A stretch of 27,601 bases of DNA. Source: CAWDLX01 sp046728155. GTDB taxonomy: Bacteria > Actinomycetota > Actinomycetes > Mycobacteriales > Micromonosporaceae. Both the position numbers and the translations under genes were made by a program. The stretch is from NCBI GenBank assembly GCA_046728155.1, contig JBKPDY010000167.1, forward strand, positions 1-27,601, given 5' to 3'. A model generated the notes under the pieces. The model did no database searches, had not been told where the DNA came from, and saw only the letters and a program-made list of their open reading frames with translations. Positions 9,079 to 17,235 of this stretch are shown piece by piece. Every line of letters begins with the position of its first letter. Position 1 is the first letter of the stretch.

Positions 9079-11745
9079 CTAGGGCCGGGTACGGCGGCGG
9101 GACCCACCGCGTCGTGCGCGGCGACGCACCGACGGCGCCTCGTCTTCGTCCGTTGCCAGCGAATCCTCGACATCGTCGACACCCACGACATCATCGACAC
9201 CCACGACATCATCGACACCCACGACATCATCGACGCTCACGACGTCGTCGTGCTCGTCGACGTAGACCTCAGCATCCACGGCGGACTCGGCCGCGCCACC
9301 TCCACCGCGTGCCGAAGCGGCCACGGCCCGCACCTTCTCAGCGACGTCCGTCCTCGGCCGATCGACAATCGGTTCGGTATGGATGATGAGGCCGCGCCCC
9401 TTGCAGTGTTCGCACGTCTCGCTGAACGCCTCCAGCAGCCCCTGGCCGATCCGCTTGCGGGTCATCTGGACCAGACCGAGCGAGGTTATCTCGGTGACCT
9501 GGTGCTTGGTCCGGTCCCGGCCCAGGCATTCGGTGAGCCGCCGCAGAACCAGTTCCCGATTGGACTCGAGCACCATGTCGATGAAGTCGATGACGATGAT
9601 CCCGCCGAGGTCCCGCAGCCGGAGCTGGCGCACGATCTCCTCGGCTGCCTCGAGGTTGTTGCGCGTGACCGTCTCCTCGAGATTGCCGCCGGCGCCGGTG
9701 TACTTACCGGTGTTCACGTCGACGACCGTCATCGCCTCGGTGCGATCGATGACGAGGTGTCCACCCGAGGGCAGGTAGACCTTGCGATCGAGGCCCTTCA
9801 TGATCTGCTCGTCGACGCGCCAGTCGGCGAACACGTCTCCGGCGCCGGTGTACCGCCGCACCCGCTCAACCAGGTCGGGCGAAACTTGGCTCAGGTACGC
9901 CTCAACCTGCCCGTACGCCTCGTTGCCCTGAATCATGATCTCGCGGAAGTCTTCGTTGAACAGATCCCGGACCACTCGGATGACGAGGTCCGGCTCGGCC
10001 GAGAGCAGGCTCGGCGCATGGCCGCTGGCCGCCCTGGACTGGATGTCATCCCACTGCGACTGCAGCCGCTTCACATCCCTCGCAAGGTCCTCCTCCGCGG
10101 CACCCTCGGCCGCGGTCCGGACGATGACGCCCGCGCCGTCCGGGACGAGGTTCTTCAGGACATCCCGCAGCCGTCGACGCTCCACATCGGAGAGTTTGCG
10201 GGAGATCCCGGAGGCATGGCCGTTGGGTACGTAGACCAGGTGCCTACCGGATAGGGCGATGTGGCTGGTGAGCCGCGCCCCCTTGTGCCCAACGGGATCC
10301 TTGGTGACCTGTACGAGCACCGATTCGCCCGACTTCAGCGCCTGCTCGATCGAGCGTGCTCGCCCCTCCAGCCCGGAGGCGTCCCAGTTGACCTCGCCGG
10401 CATAGAGAACGGCGTTACGACCGCGGCCGACGTCGACGAAGGCCGCCTCCATGCTGGGCAGAACGTTCTGGACCTTGCCGAGGTAGACGTTGCCGACCAT
10501 AGTCGATGCCGACTGCCGGGCGACATAGTGCTCGACCAGGATGTTGTCTTCGAGGACGGCGACCTGGGTGCGGTCGCCCTTCTGGCGTACGACCATGACC
10601 CGGTCGACGGCCTCGCGACGGGCCAGGAACTCCGATTCGGAGAGGATCGGCGGACGGGTCCGGCGCTGTTCGCGACCGTCCCGGCGGCGCTGCCGCTTGG
10701 CCTCCAGCCGGGTCGATCCGGCGACCCCCTGCACCTCGTCCCGGGAGCCCCGCGGCGGCCGGATCTTCACTACCGTGACCACACCGTCGTCGGCGCCGTT
10801 CTCCTGATCACCCGAACCGCTGCGGCGGCGTCGCCGGCGGCGACGGGTGAGAGGCTCCTCGCCGATCTCAGCGGCGAGCGGCTCGGTCTCGGCGGCGGCC
10901 GGCTCCTCCGCCGTTTCAAGCTCGTCGAAGGTGCCCCGGCCACGACCCCGGCCGCGGCGACCTCGACGGCGCCGACGGCGGCCAGCAGCGTCCAGTTCCT
11001 CCTCCGCCTCGTCCTCGTCCGTCTCCGCCGTGGCGGCGGTCGGCTCGACCTCGGGCTCGGCTGCGCGGCGGCGCCGGCGACGGGTGGGCGTGCCCCGGTC
11101 GGGCTCAGGCGCCGGCTCGGGCTCGGGGGCCGCCTTTGCCCGGGAGCGTGATCGCGGTCGCGTGGGCTCGGCGTCGACGCGGGCGGCCGGCTCCGGTTCG
11201 GCCGCTGGCGCCATGAATACGACCGCAGTCGAGGGAGCCGGCCGGGGCGACTCCTCCGCCGGGGGCTCCGGCTCCTCGACCCGACGGACGCCACGACCAC
11301 GTGACCTCCGCGTGGGCGGTTCGGCGGCGCCGGCCGGCGGCGCCTCGGGCACCGCCGGAGGCGCCTCGGCCGCGGTCGGAGGGGCTGCGGGAGCCACCGC
11401 GGGTCCGGCTGGAGCAGATTCGGCGGCGGCCGTAGCCGAGGTCGTCTTGGCCGAGCGACGTCGGGTCCGGGCGGGCGGCTCGGTCGGTTCCGTGGCGTCT
11501 GTCCGTGAATCGGGGGGTACGGCCGGTTCGACGGCTTTTACGCGGCGGCGGCGGCCGGTGGCCGCCGTGGCCGGGACCGCCGGACTCTCGACGGTCTCGG
11601 CGGTTTCGCCGGTGGTCTTGAGTGGACGCCGTCGGCTGCGCCGGACCGGCGCCTCATCCCCAGATCCGGACGCGGTGCCGTTGGTAGTGCTCAGGGCGGT
11701 CGGCTCGACGCCGTCGGCCCCGCCCCTGGGCTTCGTAGTGGGCAT
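9079..11745 (-). CDS. rne: Ribonuclease E/G
   Basis: An 888-aa endoribonuclease central to mRNA decay and rRNA/tRNA processing. The first 370 or so residues are low-complexity, with Arg blocks (RRRRRR at 222-227, 256-261 and 301-308) between acidic, Pro/Ala-rich stretches, as in actinobacterial RNase E scaffold arms. The catalytic region begins near 383 (VMVVRQKGDRTQVAVLED). It has an S1 domain (MVGNVYLGKVQNVLPSMEAA, about 416-435). The catalytic metal-binding aspartates are D676 (VVDVNTGK) and D720 (VIDFIDM). The Zn-link is CEHC at 778-781. The C-terminal tail has a tandem repeat of VDDVVG followed by an Arg-rich end. The ATG at 11745 has GGAG about 11 bases upstream. The conserved order rne then rplU-rpmA-obg is kept, with one lipoprotein gene in between. 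Confidence 0.97.
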   Translation of the reverse strand: MPTTKPRGGADGVEPTALSTTNGTASGSGDEAPVRRSRRRPLKTTGETAETVESPAVPATAATGRRRRVKAVEPAVPPDSRTDATEPTEPPARTRRRSAKTTSATAAAESAPAGPAVAPAAPPTAAEAPPAVPEAPPAGAAEPPTRRSRGRGVRRVEEPEPPAEESPRPAPSTAVVFMAPAAEPEPAARVDAEPTRPRSRSRAKAAPEPEPAPEPDRGTPTRRRRRRAAEPEVEPTAATAETDEDEAEEELDAAGRRRRRRGRRGRGRGRGTFDELETAEEPAAAETEPLAAEIGEEPLTRRRRRRRRSGSGDQENGADDGVVTVVKIRPPRGSRDEVQGVAGSTRLEAKRQRRRDGREQRRTRPPILSESEFLARREAVDRVMVVRQKGDRTQVAVLEDNILVEHYVARQSASTMVGNVYLGKVQNVLPSMEAAFVDVGRGRNAVLYAGEVNWDASGLEGRARSIEQALKSGESVLVQVTKDPVGHKGARLTSHIALSGRHLVYVPNGHASGISRKLSDVERRRLRDVLKNLVPDGAGVIVRTAAEGAAEEDLARDVKRLQSQWDDIQSRAASGHAPSLLSAEPDLVIRVVRDLFNEDFREIMIQGNEAYGQVEAYLSQVSPDLVERVRRYTGAGDVFADWRVDEQIMKGLDRKVYLPSGGHLVIDRTEAMTVVDVNTGKYTGAGGNLEETVTRNNLEAAEEIVRQLRLRDLGGIIVIDFIDMVLESNRELVLRRLTECLGRDRTKHQVTEITSLGLVQMTRKRIGQGLLEAFSETCEHCKGRGLIIHTEPIVDRPRTDVAEKVRAVAASARGGGGAAESAVDAEVYVDEHDDVVSVDDVVGVDDVVGVDDVVGVDDVEDSLATDEDEAPSVRRRARRGGSRRRTRP
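9176..9247. repeat. 18-bp in-frame tandem repeat in rne
   Basis: Four units of 18 bp start at 9176, 9194, 9212 and 9230. The first three are identical (TCGACACCCACGACATCA) and the fourth is diverged. On the rne strand they encode VDDVVG repeats at about residues 836-859 in the acidic tail. Because the period is a multiple of three, copy-number change would keep the frame. Confidence 0.9.
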
Positions 11746-11874
11746 GCGGACGATCTCCAGTTCTGGCCTCCCCGGGCGCGTATCACGCAGCCACGCAGGG
11801 ATGCCTCAGATATGTGCCGGCGCCGGTTGCCCTCGCGGGTTGCAGCGCCGAAGTCTGCCAGCTGTCATTCGTCC

Positions 11875-12672
11875 TTACTCGGACGAATGCCCGATCTCCG
11901 TACTGGCGTGGAACACCGCCTCACCCATGCGGAACGGGTCGACGATGCCACCCTGGCCGGTCAACCTACCCTGTGCCAGCCGGGTCACCCGCGGGGCCAC
12001 CGGCGGCGCGAGATCGGCGACGACCTGAAGGCCAGCCACTACGTCATCGGGTCGTACGGATGGGGTTACCTGCCGCACGACTAGGTCAAGTATCGCACAC
12101 GGTTGCCCATCGGTTGCGTCGGGTGTCAGAGACGGCGCGTTGACCGTCATCGCGACGACCGCCGCCCGCGTGTCGAAGCGGCGCCGCCCCTGCTTGGTCA
12201 CGCGCTCCACCGGGATCTCCCCCGCCTGCATGAAGGCTGCAACGGCGTGTCGTACGCGATCGGTCGGGAGCCCTGGCAGTTCGATCCGCCACCGCGAGGC
12301 GTCGATCCGGTCGGCCAGCGGAGGACCGTCGTCGGCGATGACCGCCTCCAGCACGTCCAGGCCGGGCGAGAGCGCGGCGTCGAGGGCGAGCCTGAGCTGC
12401 TCAGGGTTGACCGGAGACCGCACGCCCAGTTCGAGGTACTCGGCCTCGCTCGCCGCACCGGTCGGTGAGGCACCGACGTACGAGATCTTCGGGTGCGGGC
12501 TGAAACCCTGTGAGTATGCGATCGGGACGCCGGCTCGCCGGACGGCCCGCTCGAACGCGCGCGCGAAGTCGCGGTGGGACGTGAACCGCAGCGGTCCCCG
12601 CTTGGCGTACCGGATCCGGACGCGCTGAACAACTGGTGCCTGAGCGTGCTCAGGCTGAGGTTTGCGGGTGAT
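11875..12672 (-). CDS. DUF2344 (TIGR03936) radical-SAM partner protein, no canonical start
   Basis: About 265 aa. The conserved N-terminal part VQRVRIRYAKRGPLRFTSHRD, then RAFERAVRRAGVPIAYSQGF, SPHPKISYVGASPTG and SEAEYLEL marks the DUF2344 family. Its members sit beside or are fused to TIGR03960 radical SAM proteins, and their function is not established. The first ATG/GTG/TTG in this frame is the GTG at 12423, which would lose that conserved region. The frame is open upstream to a TGA near 12735. ATC at 12672 begins ITRKPQPEHAQAPVVQRV and is where a start would be expected, with GGGGG about six bases upstream. So either ATC is used, or an ATG has been lost or misread. This start overlaps the radical SAM gene by 23 bp. 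The last 40 residues are less conserved. Confidence 0.85.
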   Translation of the reverse strand: MTRKPQPEHAQAPVVQRVRIRYAKRGPLRFTSHRDFARAFERAVRRAGVPIAYSQGFSPHPKISYVGASPTGAASEAEYLELGVRSPVNPEQLRLALDAALSPGLDVLEAVIADDGPPLADRIDASRWRIELPGLPTDRVRHAVAAFMQAGEIPVERVTKQGRRRFDTRAAVVAMTVNAPSLTPDATDGQPCAILDLVVRQVTPSVRPDDVVAGLQVVADLAPPVAPRVTRLAQGRLTGQGGIVDPFRMGEAVFHASTEIGHSSE

Positions 12673-14647
12673 CGTGTGCCCCCAGGGGTACGGCTGAATG
12701 ATCGTGACCGGGAAGGCGGAGCGCCGGCCCGACCGGGGTCAACGGCAGCAGCTTGCGGCCGGTCGGCCCGACTTGGATCTCGGTATCCATCGATGGGCAT
12801 ACGCCGCAGTCGAAGCATGGTGTCCACCGGCAGTCGTCCTGCTCGTACTCATGCAGCGAATCCTGCCAGTCCTGCCAGAGCCACTCCTTGTCCAGCCCGG
12901 AGTCGAGGTGGTCCCAGGGCAACACCTCGGACTCCTCCCGTTCGCGCGTGGTGAACCAGTCGAGGTCGACGCCGTACCCGGGCAGAACCTGCCCGGCTGC
13001 GTCGACCCAGCGCTGGTAGGAGAAGTGCTCCGACCACCCGTCGAAGCGCTGGCCGCGATCCCAGACCCTTCTGATCACTGCGCCGACCCGACGGTCACCC
13101 CGCGCGAGGAGCCCCTCGATCAACGTTGGTTGGCCGTCGTGGTAGCGGTAGCCGATCGCCCGGCCGAGCGACCTGTCGGCGTTGATGGCCTGCTTGAGCA
13201 GACGCAGCCGGTGGTCGATCGTCTCCGGGCCGCACATGGCCGCCCACTGGAACGGAGTGTGCGGCTTGGGCACGAAGCCACCGATGCTCACCGTGCACCG
13301 GATGTCCCGCGATCCGGTGGCCTGCCGGCCGGCTCTGATCACCTCGTGGGCCAGCCGGGCGATCTGGAGCACGTCGTCATCGGTCTCGGTCGGAAGGCCG
13401 CACATGAAGTAGAGCTTCACGTGCCGCCAGCCGTGCGTATAGGCGGTGACGACCGTTCGGATCAGGTCCTCCTCGGACACCATCTTGTTGATGACGCGAC
13501 GGATCCGCTCCGAACCACCCTCGGGTGCGAACGTCAGTCCGGTCCGGCGGCCGTTGCGGGAGAGCTCCTCGGCCAGGGTCACGTTGAACGCGTCCACCCG
13601 GGTCGACGGCAACGACAGACTCACATTCGTGCCCTCGTACCGGTCGGCCAACCCCGAGCAGATGTCGCCGATCTCGGAGTGGTCCGCGCTGGACAACGAG
13701 AGCAGGCCGACCTCGGAGAATCCGGAGAACTCGAGCCCCTCGCGCACCATCTGGCCGATTGTGGTGATCGAGCGCTCCCGGACCGGTCGTGTGATCATCC
13801 CTGCCTGGCAGAAGCGGCAACCCCGCGTGCAGCCGCGGAAGATCTCCACCGCGTACCGCTCGTGAACGGTCTCCGCCAGCGGTACGAGGGGCTTGCGCGG
13901 GTACGGCCAGGCGTCGAGATCCATCGTCGTGCGTTTGTGGACCCGGAACGGCACGTCGCGACGGTTGGGTACGACCCGCTGGATCCGCCCGTCGGGCAGA
14001 TAGTCCACGTCGTAGAAGCGCGGCACGTAGACGGCCTCGGTGCGGGCCAGCCGCAGCAGGAGCTCCGCCCGGCCGCCCGGGCAACCCTCGGCCTTCCACC
14101 TCCGGACGAGATCGGTGATCTCACCGACGGCCTCCTCGCCGTCGCCAAGGACCGCGGCGTCGATGAAGTCGGCGATCGGCTCCGGGTTGAAGGCCGCGTG
14201 CCCGCCGGCGATGACGATCGGGTCCTCGTCGGTGCGGTCCTTCGCCTCCAGCGGAATTCCCGCGAGACTCAGCGCGGTGAGCAGGTTCGTGTACCCGAGC
14301 TCGGTGGCGAACGACACACCGAACAGGTCGAACGCGCGAACCGGGCGATGGGCGTCGACGGTGAACTGTGGGACTCCGTGCGCGCGCATGAGCCGCTCGA
14401 GGTCGGGCCAGACCGCGTACGTCCGCTCCGCCAGCACGTCCGGCTGCTCGTTGAGGACCTCGTACAGGATCTGGACGCCCTGGTTGGGTAGACCGACCTC
14501 GTACGCGTCGGGGTACATGAGCGCCCAACGGACCGTCGCCGAGTCCCAGTCCTTGACCACGGCGCCGAGCTCTCCCCCGACGTACTGGATCGGCTTGCTC
14601 ACCTGCGGCAACAGGCTCTCGAGCTGGTCGAAGACGCTTACGGTCAT
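12650..14647 (-). CDS. TIGR03960 B12-binding-type radical SAM protein
   Basis: A 665-aa radical SAM protein. The N-terminal half resembles a cobalamin-binding fold (about residues 35-180: MYPDAYEVGLPNQGVQILYE, FDLFGVSF, VIAGGHAAFNPEPIADFIDA, LGDGEEAV). The [4Fe-4S] cluster motif CTRGCRFC has Cys at 273, 277 and 280. EGGSERIRRVINK and SIGGFVPKPHTPFQWAAM are typical of the TIGR03960 group. The C-terminal FDCGVCPSM has a further Cys pair. The reaction is unknown; association with rne and ribosomal genes suggests RNA or ribosome modification (inference). The ATG at 14647 has TAACCT six bases upstream on its strand, fitting leaderless expression. It is followed by the DUF2344 gene, overlapping it, and then rne. 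Confidence 0.93.
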   Translation of the reverse strand: MTVSVFDQLESLLPQVSKPIQYVGGELGAVVKDWDSATVRWALMYPDAYEVGLPNQGVQILYEVLNEQPDVLAERTYAVWPDLERLMRAHGVPQFTVDAHRPVRAFDLFGVSFATELGYTNLLTALSLAGIPLEAKDRTDEDPIVIAGGHAAFNPEPIADFIDAAVLGDGEEAVGEITDLVRRWKAEGCPGGRAELLLRLARTEAVYVPRFYDVDYLPDGRIQRVVPNRRDVPFRVHKRTTMDLDAWPYPRKPLVPLAETVHERYAVEIFRGCTRGCRFCQAGMITRPVRERSITTIGQMVREGLEFSGFSEVGLLSLSSADHSEIGDICSGLADRYEGTNVSLSLPSTRVDAFNVTLAEELSRNGRRTGLTFAPEGGSERIRRVINKMVSEEDLIRTVVTAYTHGWRHVKLYFMCGLPTETDDDVLQIARLAHEVIRAGRQATGSRDIRCTVSIGGFVPKPHTPFQWAAMCGPETIDHRLRLLKQAINADRSLGRAIGYRYHDGQPTLIEGLLARGDRRVGAVIRRVWDRGQRFDGWSEHFSYQRWVDAAGQVLPGYGVDLDWFTTREREESEVLPWDHLDSGLDKEWLWQDWQDSLHEYEQDDCRWTPCFDCGVCPSMDTEIQVGPTGRKLLPLTPVGPALRLPGHDHSAVPLGAHDHPQTSA

Positions 14648-14653
14648 TGCTAC

Positions 14654-14659
14654 AGGTTA
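14654..14659 (-). promoter_or_regulatory. Putative -10 element of the radical SAM gene
   Basis: TAACCT on the minus strand lies six bases before the ATG at 14647, fitting the leaderless TANNNT arrangement. The -35 region is not recognisable. Confidence 0.4.
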
Positions 14660-14709
14660 CGCGGGCCGTGCCGGGGCTCCGGGTGAAGCGTGGTGATCAC
14701 GCGCATGCG

Positions 14710-14715
14710 TACCCT
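14710..14715 (+). promoter_or_regulatory. Putative -10 element of the prenyltransferase gene
   Basis: TACCCT on the plus strand is followed after seven bases by the ATG at 14723. This favours that start over the upstream in-frame ATG at 14705 and suggests a leaderless mRNA. Confidence 0.4.
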
Positions 14716-14722
14716 TGACCGC

Positions 14723-15754
14723 ATGGCCGCCCCCACCGTCGTTCCGCCCACGATGACCGATCGTCTCGCGGCGTGGCGCTACGCATTCCGTACGACCAAC
14801 CCACCCGAGCAGGGCATCGTCGACGGGGTCACGCGCTGGCTCGTCGTCACCCGCGCCGGCGTGCTGCCGATGACCCTGACCTCCGGACTCATCGCCGTCC
14901 TGCTCGCCGCCATCGCGACCGTGCGCGTCGACTGGCTCAACGTGGCGCTGGCTGTCGTCGGCATCGTCATCGCGCACCTGGCCAACAACCTGATGAACGA
15001 CCTCGCCGACACCAACGTGGGCAACGACACGGTGAACTACCCGCGCGCACTGTACGCGCCGCATCCGATCCTCGCCGGGCTGGTCACCAAGCGGCAGCTG
15101 CTCGCCGGCATCCTGATCTGCCAGCTGCTCGATCTGGCGATCATGATCTCGTTGATCGTGCGGCAGAACTGGTGGATCGCCGCGTTCGCGTTGGGCGGGC
15201 TCCTCCTCTCCTGGGCTTACACCGCGCCGCCGCTACGCCTGAAGAAGCGCGGCCTGGGCGAGCTGGACGTGCTGCTCACCTGGGGCCCGCTGATGGTCGG
15301 CGGAGTCTTTTACGCCGGCACGGGCACGCTCCCTTGGCCGGTGCTGGTCACCGCGTTCGTGTACGCGCTGCTGCCGGTCACCGTGCTGATGGGTAAACAT
15401 ATCGACAAGCTCCCCTACGACCAGCCCGCCGGCACTCGAACGCTACCGGTGATCCTCGGCGAAGGACGGTCGAAGGCGCTCACCCAGGCGATCGCAGTGG
15501 GGTACTACGTGGGGATAGTCGCGATGGTGATCGCACAGCAGCTTCCGTGGCCGGCACTCTTGACACTAGGTGGCCTACCCCGGCTCGTCTGGCTGGTACG
15601 GCGGTTCAATGAACCCAAGCCGACCGAGGCGCCGCCCGACAATCCGGTATGGCCGTTGTGGTGGGCGCCGATCGCGTTCGTCCACACGCGACGCACCGGT
15701 GGTCTGTTGATTCTGGGCCTGCTCGGCTGGGCGATCTGGGTCGCGGTCCGCTGA
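14723..15754 (+). CDS. UbiA-family prenyltransferase (MenA-like)
   Basis: 343 aa, a polytopic membrane prenyltransferase with about eight hydrophobic helices. Two Asp-rich motifs bind the Mg-pyrophosphate of the isoprenoid donor. They are NNLMNDLADTNVGND at about 88-102 and DKLPYD at 228-233. Members attach prenyl chains to aromatic acceptors, for example 1,4-dihydroxy-2-naphthoate in menaquinone synthesis; the acceptor here cannot be read from sequence. The chosen start at 14723 follows a -10-like TACCCT. An in-frame ATG at 14705 would add six residues. It is divergent from the radical SAM gene, and its stop is only 3 bp from the stop of the convergent acyltransferase. Confidence 0.88.
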   Translation: MAAPTVVPPTMTDRLAAWRYAFRTTNPPEQGIVDGVTRWLVVTRAGVLPMTLTSGLIAVLLAAIATVRVDWLNVALAVVGIVIAHLANNLMNDLADTNVGNDTVNYPRALYAPHPILAGLVTKRQLLAGILICQLLDLAIMISLIVRQNWWIAAFALGGLLLSWAYTAPPLRLKKRGLGELDVLLTWGPLMVGGVFYAGTGTLPWPVLVTAFVYALLPVTVLMGKHIDKLPYDQPAGTRTLPVILGEGRSKALTQAIAVGYYVGIVAMVIAQQLPWPALLTLGGLPRLVWLVRRFNEPKPTEAPPDNPVWPLWWAPIAFVHTRRTGGLLILGLLGWAIWVAVR

Positions 15755-15757
15755 CGC

Positions 15758-16429
15758 TCACCTGGCGAAATTCCGCTTCGGCGCGTACCGGGGGACGTAG
15801 TCCTGGCCGGTCAACCCCCGGATCGCGGCCATGATCTCGTCCGTGATCGCGCGGAGGTTCGAGCTGTCCAGCGGGCGGTCGTCGAACTTCATCGGCTTGC
15901 CGAACGAGATGGAGATCTTGTGTCCGAGCCGCGGAAAGTGCGAGCCGATCGGCTGCACCTTGTCGGTCCCTACGACGCCGACCGGGATGACCGGGACACC
16001 CGCGAGCAGGGCGAGACGCGCCGCGCCGGTCCGGCCGCGGTAGAGCCGCCCGTCGGGTGAGCGGGTTCCCTCGGGATAGACGCCGACCAGGTCGCCAGCT
16101 TGGAGCGCTGGGATCGCGGCGTCGAGGGCGGTCAGGGCGGCCCGCCCGCCCTCCCGGTTGACCTCGATGGCGCCCAGTCCGTTCATCAGGCCACGCATGA
16201 ACCAGCCGCCGAGTCCGGTGCCGTGGAAGTACTCCGACTTGGCCCAGAACGCGATGTGTCGATGGATCGAGGCGCCCATGATGTACTCGTCCGCAACGGA
16301 GAGGTGGTTGCAGGCGAGTACGGCGCCGCCGGCCGGCGGGATGTTCTCCACCCCGGTCACCTTCGGCTGCAGGGCCAGCAATAGCAGCGGCCTCGCGGTG
16401 TACAGGCCGATCGTGTACAGCAGCGGCAC
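15758..16429 (-). CDS. plsC: 1-acyl-sn-glycerol-3-phosphate acyltransferase (PlsC family)
   Basis: 223 aa. The PlsC family transfers an acyl chain to lysophosphatidic acid, giving phosphatidate at the membrane. The catalytic HX4D is NHLSVAD (H42, D47). The phosphate-binding motif PEGTRS is at 119-124. The later block GVPVIPVGVVGTDKV is also typical. A hydrophobic N-terminal stretch (about residues 3-20) probably anchors the protein. The start is GTG at 16429 with AAGGGA six bases upstream. Substrate preference is unknown. It is convergent with the prenyltransferase and downstream of a hypothetical gene. Confidence 0.9.
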   Translation of the reverse strand: MPLLYTIGLYTARPLLLLALQPKVTGVENIPPAGGAVLACNHLSVADEYIMGASIHRHIAFWAKSEYFHGTGLGGWFMRGLMNGLGAIEVNREGGRAALTALDAAIPALQAGDLVGVYPEGTRSPDGRLYRGRTGAARLALLAGVPVIPVGVVGTDKVQPIGSHFPRLGHKISISFGKPMKFDDRPLDSSNLRAITDEIMAAIRGLTGQDYVPRYAPKRNFAR

Positions 16430-16492
16430 AGGTTTCCCTTCGTCGCATTCACTCTAAGTGTCGAGGTACCCCGGTGCCCGACCAACTCGAGG

Positions 16493-17095
16493 TCAGAAGA
16501 GCGCTTCGTCCGCCGACGCCGCCACCCGCCGGTCGGAGCGGTTCGCCGGCCGTGGGATCCGGGCGGCGCTCGCCGGTGGCGGCGTCTCGATGAGCTCGGC
16601 CAGGTCGGCGGCGGAGCTGGCCGCCAGCCGGTAAATTCCCTGCAGCGCAAGGGAGCTGGTCAGTTCGCCGTCCTTGACCTGCTTCAGTGGACGTTCGCCG
16701 CGCTGGGACCGGAACGTCAACCGGTCGAGCACCGGACCCGGCAGCTCGAGGTCGGCTCGTGGGGCCGAGCCGTCCATCCCGATGACGACCTCCTCGGTAC
16801 AGGTCGGGGCGAGGAACTTCCAGGCCCGGTACTGGGGGAAGCGATGGTCGATCAGGCTCGGTCCGTCCTCCTGGCCGAGCAGCAGCATCTCCCGCACACG
16901 CATGCGAGCCACGACGTACACCTTCCGGTTGGAGACCGCGATCGGGTAGATCGTGTCGCCCACCTTCACACCGGCTCGCCGGAAGCTCGGCTCGGACAGG
17001 TGAGGGCCGCCGAAGAGGACCGGGAGCGGCTTGTGCCCCACCGCGACGGCGCCGAGCCAGCGGTCCATCGTCCAGAAGACCGTGTACGCGTCCAC
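16493..17095 (-). CDS. Hypothetical protein, about 200 aa
   Basis: I do not recognise this family with certainty. The protein starts VDAYTVFWTMDRWLGAVAVG. A GTG at 17095 or 17098 follows a strong GGGAGG by seven or four bases, better than the upstream in-frame ATG at 17140, which has no clear ribosome binding site. The frame is open to 17179, inside the ileS terminator. The middle section VKVGDTIYPIAVSNRKVYVV with ARMRVREMLL has the look of a small beta-barrel module (PUA/ASCH/EVE-like), which is only an impression. No signal peptide or membrane helix is seen. The C-terminal 35 residues are Ala/Arg-rich and probably disordered. It lies about 130 bp downstream of ileS and is separated from it by a terminator. 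Confidence 0.65.
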   Translation of the reverse strand: MDAYTVFWTMDRWLGAVAVGHKPLPVLFGGPHLSEPSFRRAGVKVGDTIYPIAVSNRKVYVVARMRVREMLLLGQEDGPSLIDHRFPQYRAWKFLAPTCTEEVVIGMDGSAPRADLELPGPVLDRLTFRSQRGERPLKQVKDGELTSSLALQGIYRLAASSAADLAELIETPPPASAARIPRPANRSDRRVAASADEALF

Positions 17096-17182
17096 CACCT
17101 CGCCTCCCTTCCCGACCGGCTTCCGGTCATTCTGCCCCATCGGGCGGCGCAACTCGGGTAGCGACGGGCCTGCGTGCAAACA

Positions 17183-17222
17183 GGGGCACCCTATTTAACA
17201 AAGAACGTCAATAGGGTGCCCC
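17183..17222 (-). terminator. Intrinsic terminator after ileS
   Basis: GGGGCACCCTATT (17183-17195) and AATAGGGTGCCCC (17210-17222) form a perfect 13-bp stem with a 14-nt loop. On the minus strand it begins 14 bp past the ileS stop and is followed by TGTTT. The AT pairs at the loop side make the stem readable on both strands. Confidence 0.8.
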
Positions 17223-17235
17223 CGCTTGCCGGAGC

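Noticed and set aside
9167..9250. CRISPR-like regular repeat
   Set aside because: The 18-bp units are contiguous without spacers and encode an in-frame peptide repeat in rne.
9250..10254. Long plus-strand open frame of 334 codons opposite rne
   Set aside because: It is the complement of the conserved RNase E catalytic region. Long antisense frames are expected at this GC content, and the translation resembles no protein.
12698..14491. Plus-strand open frame of 597 codons opposite the radical SAM gene
   Set aside because: The minus-strand gene has clear family motifs. The plus frame is a high-GC shadow rich in Val/Gly/Arg/His without domains.
17183..17222. Palindrome as a novel element
   Set aside because: Its position 14 bp after the ileS stop and its stem-loop geometry fit an ordinary terminator.
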